Shown here: positions 6,195 through 9,095 of the stretch, piece by piece | Layout of the letters: each line of letters begins with the position of its first letter | Position numbering within the stretch: position 1 is the first letter of the stretch | NCBI GenBank assembly: GCA_947173865.1 | Contig: CAMWGS010000062.1 | Span: 1 to 9,095 of the forward strand | Direction of reading: 5' to 3' | Length of the DNA: 9,095 nt | Origin: an uncultured Ruminococcus sp. | GTDB taxonomy: Bacteria; Bacillota; Clostridia; Oscillospirales; Ruminococcaceae | Program-made: the position numbers and the translations under genes | Notes under the pieces: generated by a model | The model's database searches: none | What the model saw: the letters and a program-made list of their open reading frames with translations, nothing else | Told to the model about the DNA's origin: nothing

Positions 6195-9095
6195 ATAAAC
6201 TTGCAAAAAGGTCACTTAGTTTTGTCACGGCAATGTTTCTGTCCATTATGAGCATGGTTTCGGGAATTTCAGAGTCTTTGGCTGCTAATCCGATTAAAAA
6301 CATTTCCGGAACTAATGAAATTGATGATGTTACTTTGCTTGTCGGTGAAAACGGCATGAAAGGCAATACAATTGCAGAAACCATTAAGAACTATGATAGG
6401 ACTTATGCTCTTGGTATCGCTTCGCAGTTCTGTGCGTTTATTGAAGGTGATTATATGCCAAGTGATTCGGATACTGAAGGACGTTTAGCTGTAGGCGGAA
6501 GTCTTAAACCCACTTGTGACTGGAATTATGAAATAGGTAATGGTGACTTCGAATACACACAATATTTAGGACAATATGATGACCAGTATGTAAGACTTGG
6601 TCTTGATGTGTTGTTGGATAACAGTAATTATGCCACTTTTATTGTCAATGGTGATACGGCTGATAAATTCAGGCTTGATAGTGATGATAATTACATACAG
6701 TTGGACGGACAAAAAGGAACAACTAAAAAAAGATTTGTAGTCGGTAATAATACTGAAATTGGGTCTACTAAAGGAAATGTATCATTAAATGATGTAATTT
6801 ATCGTTCAGATGATATTCTTAATGTAAAAGCTTATTTTACTACCATAAAAGAACGTTCTGCAAAGCTTGCTGGTAAAAAGGATTCTGGTGATATCAGTTA
6901 TACTGATGGCGGAAAAACTTTAAATCTTACCTGTAAAGATGCTGTTGCTGGTGATACTGTATACTTTAATTTGGATTCATGGGATGAAAATGTAAATAGT
7001 ATTAATATTGATGTTCAAAATGGTGTTTATGTTGTTATCAACTGTAATGATGAAAATATAAAAATATCTTCAGCATATACTTACAACCAATTTAGAACTG
7101 TTTATGCAGGTAAACGTATAGATAAAGGTTCAGATGCTGATAGAAATAATGACCCTGACAGTGCATATATATTATATAATTTTCCACAAGCTACTACAGT
7201 AGAACTCGCAATGTGCTTTAATGGTACCATTTTAGCTCCTGATGCTAAATTTACAGGAGTAAAGGATTCAAATGGTCATAATCCACATCTTTCAGGTTCA
7301 ATTATTGCAAAGGAATTTGAAGGATGTGCTGAAATGGGTTTTAGACCATTTACAGGACCTATTTCAATGCTTGGCACAGTTGCAGGTTATGCCCTTGCCG
7401 TATCTAAGGTAGACGGCAATGGTAATAATCTTGCCGGTGCAACAATCGGACTTGTACTTTCAGATGACCAGACGGGTGAAGTCGTTTCCGACATTGAAAC
7501 TATTAACAGCGAATATAACTTTGTTACTATACCTACAGATGTAGAGCTTACAGGCAATGCAGATATTGATGCAGAAAATTATTTACATGAAAAAACTTAT
7601 ACATTAAAAGAAATATCCGCTCCTGCAGGTTATGATTTAACAGAAAAGGAATATAAAATCAAAATAACCGAAGAGGTCAGAAGTGCAGTACAGATTAACG
7701 ACAACACGTTTCCTACTGAAATAGACGTAAAGGTTGAGCGTGACGGCAAATTGATAAGACATCTGACTTACAAGGACTCTTATGATAAAGACGGTAATCA
7801 GACATCAAGAATAATTGAGATATTCTTTGTAGAGAGTGAAGATGTTTTTCCGAATATAGTATATAATCTTTCGGTTAAAGACGGAAAGGTTACTGATATT
7901 AAATATAGTGAAAACTATCATGCAACTACCGGTAATACTCCTGATTATGAAAGAACATTGACATTTGACACAAATAACAGTAGCACATTTCTGCTTGGTA
8001 ATGATACTTATTATTATGATGCCGACAATATAATGATTACACGTCTTCCGTCAGAAATTCCGAAATTTGTGAACGAAGCTATACAGATTCAGCTTACTAA
8101 AGTTGATGGCGATACATGGCAGGCTATTACAGAAGATTCTGCTGAACTTGAAGTTTATCGTGCAAGAGACGACAAACTTATAGCATCAGGTACAACAAAG
8201 AATGGTATTCTTGATATCGGACATCTTGACCCTGATAGATACTACATCAAGGAAAAAACTGCTCCGAAAGACTATGAACCATTATCAGATATACTTTATT
8301 TTAACATTAATGATGATTACTCGGTAACAAGAGATGAGGATGATTCATATGAAGTTTCATACACTCTCAACTATGCAGATAATAAGAAAGTTGAAGGAAC
8401 TGCAAAAGCCGGTAAAGACGGAACATTCAAAATTAATGATATCTTAGTAAAAACAGAAGGTTCAAAGTTAACTATTTCCGGAAGTGAAATGGTAACAAAA
8501 GACGATGACCCAGCTAAAAGTTATTCTGATTTTGCTAATCTTCCGATTAGTAAAATTATAGTAACAGGTTCTTCCGGTGTCAATCTTCAGGTTAAAACTG
8601 ATGATTGGCGTTGGATAGGCAGGGACGAAGGCAAAGATAGCTTAGTATTTACATCAGACAATAATATGACAGTAGATGTTGCTGGTTTATCTAATGCTAA
8701 ATTTGATTCTAATGGTAATATCAAGTTTGCTGTTTGGGACGGCACAGTAGATAGTATTACTATTGACTGTTCTGAAACTGTAGCATCAGACGACATACTT
8801 GAAAGTATAACCATTACACTTAAAGACGGTGTAAAAGCGGACAGCTTTACTTTAAATGACGGAACAGAATATTCTTCTGAAACATCAACTATTGAAGTCG
8901 GAAAAGCACTTGAAGATTATCCGATACTTGTGATGAAGAATATCAGAAATACTGCTCCTAATGTTGAAATTAACGACGAAAAAAATCCGATTAATATTAA
9001 AGTACCAAACTGTAAAGCTACTGAAACAACTACAACAACGACAACATCAACATCATCTACAACCACAACAACGACAACGACAACATCAACATCAT
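6191..9095 (+). CDS. Large secreted adhesin-like protein, choice-of-anchor-A plus SpaA/CnaB-like domains (3' end outside window)
   Basis: The frame is open for 968 codons to the window edge. The start at 6191 has AAAGGAG (6176-6182) 8 nt upstream. A Sec signal peptide covers 1-31/32 (KLAKR, hydrophobic core, SLA-A). Residues 72-389 match the choice-of-anchor-A pattern: FIEGDYMPSDSDTEGRLAVGGSL near the start, GTILAPDAKF, LSGSIIAKEFEG and a final FTG. Two SpaA/CnaB-like beta domains follow. The first (400-505) has K406 in SKVDG and E474 in LKEISAPAGY; the second (630-732) has K637 in TKVDG and E688 in IKEKTAPKDY, ending near N731. These residues are placed as in intramolecular isopeptide bonds. 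Residues 510-628 and 733-940 are beta-rich and unassigned. From 944 a Thr/Ser tract begins. No LPXTG, dockerin or other anchor is visible because the end is missing. It probably works at the cell surface in attachment; the ligand is unknown. Confidence 0.92.
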   Translation, partial: MNKLAKRSLSFVTAMFLSIMSMVSGISESLAANPIKNISGTNEIDDVTLLVGENGMKGNTIAETIKNYDRTYALGIASQFCAFIEGDYMPSDSDTEGRLAVGGSLKPTCDWNYEIGNGDFEYTQYLGQYDDQYVRLGLDVLLDNSNYATFIVNGDTADKFRLDSDDNYIQLDGQKGTTKKRFVVGNNTEIGSTKGNVSLNDVIYRSDDILNVKAYFTTIKERSAKLAGKKDSGDISYTDGGKTLNLTCKDAVAGDTVYFNLDSWDENVNSINIDVQNGVYVVINCNDENIKISSAYTYNQFRTVYAGKRIDKGSDADRNNDPDSAYILYNFPQATTVELAMCFNGTILAPDAKFTGVKDSNGHNPHLSGSIIAKEFEGCAEMGFRPFTGPISMLGTVAGYALAVSKVDGNGNNLAGATIGLVLSDDQTGEVVSDIETINSEYNFVTIPTDVELTGNADIDAENYLHEKTYTLKEISAPAGYDLTEKEYKIKITEEVRSAVQINDNTFPTEIDVKVERDGKLIRHLTYKDSYDKDGNQTSRIIEIFFVESEDVFPNIVYNLSVKDGKVTDIKYSENYHATTGNTPDYERTLTFDTNNSSTFLLGNDTYYYDADNIMITRLPSEIPKFVNEAIQIQLTKVDGDTWQAITEDSAELEVYRARDDKLIASGTTKNGILDIGHLDPDRYYIKEKTAPKDYEPLSDILYFNINDDYSVTRDEDDSYEVSYTLNYADNKKVEGTAKAGKDGTFKINDILVKTEGSKLTISGSEMVTKDDDPAKSYSDFANLPISKIIVTGSSGVNLQVKTDDWRWIGRDEGKDSLVFTSDNNMTVDVAGLSNAKFDSNGNIKFAVWDGTVDSITIDCSETVASDDILESITITLKDGVKADSFTLNDGTEYSSETSTIEVGKALEDYPILVMKNIRNTAPNVEINDEKNPINIKVPNCKATETTTTTTTSTSSTTTTTTTTTSTS
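9032..9095 (+). repeat. Thr/Ser-codon tandem repeat at the right edge
   Basis: The coding sequence becomes almost purely ACA/ACG/ACC/TCA codons. A 21-nt unit occurs identically at 9036-9056 and 9075-9095, a period of 39 nt or 13 codons. It encodes a TTTTSTS-type linker of the adhesin. The repeat runs off the window, so its full length is unknown, and such tracts are prone to slippage and misassembly. Confidence 0.75.

Noticed and set aside
8587..8814. Minus-strand open frame inside the adhesin (also 6187-6384)
   Set aside because: Ser/Leu/Ile-rich low-information shadow of Asp/Thr/Ser-rich beta-domain coding sequence.
1..9095. CRISPR array, insertion sequence, integrase or toxin-antitoxin pair
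   Set aside because: No spaced direct-repeat array, transposase or integrase motif, terminal inverted repeats or toxin-like pair was found; the only tandem repeat is the coding Thr tract at the right edge.

Overview
The window looks like chromosomal DNA from a low-GC Gram-positive anaerobe of the Clostridia, most likely Ruminococcus or a close relative. Reasons: AT-rich codon use, strong AAAGGAG-type ribosome binding sites, a degenerate lipoprotein of the ABC sugar-binding type, an OmpR/VanS-style two-component pair, Thr-rich extracellular linkers, and a large surface protein that combines a choice-of-anchor-A domain with SpaA/CnaB-like domains. The genus is an inference; no marker gene is complete in the window.

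Layout. At 1-29 is the 3' end of a tRNA gene, followed by a hairpin terminator (43-88). On the minus strand, 2594 down to 99 is a compact three-gene operon: an OmpR-type response regulator, a 51-codon basic small ORF, and a sensor histidine kinase with a large extracytoplasmic domain. Spacing is 4 nt and then a 13-nt overlap, so translational coupling is likely. Divergent to it, 2801-4037 is a broken ABC-type solute-binding lipoprotein gene with four frame breaks, called as one pseudogene. At 4138-5844 is an unusual single protein: an ECF sigma factor (regions 2 and 4) continued by a transmembrane helix, a Thr/Ser/Glu-rich spacer and an extracytoplasmic domain whose end resembles LprI/DUF1311. 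It ends at a strong intrinsic terminator. The 346-nt gap after it holds a near-consensus sigma-A promoter, a leader hairpin and a start-stop codon pair with its own Shine-Dalgarno. The gap leads into a very long secreted adhesin-like gene that starts at 6191 and is still open at 9095, inside a Thr-codon repeat.

How they may work together. The window has two envelope-sensing regulators (the two-component pair and the membrane-tethered sigma factor) and two envelope or secreted products (a dead binding lipoprotein and a large adhesin). An identical 10-mer, ATATACAAAA, lies just upstream of or over the -35 region of three inferred promoters: two-component operon, lipoprotein pseudogene and adhesin. 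This suggests, but does not prove, a shared regulator. The most novel-looking items are the sigma-TM-sensor fusion, the start-stop/leader-ORF arrangement before the adhesin, and the small basic ORF between response regulator and kinase.
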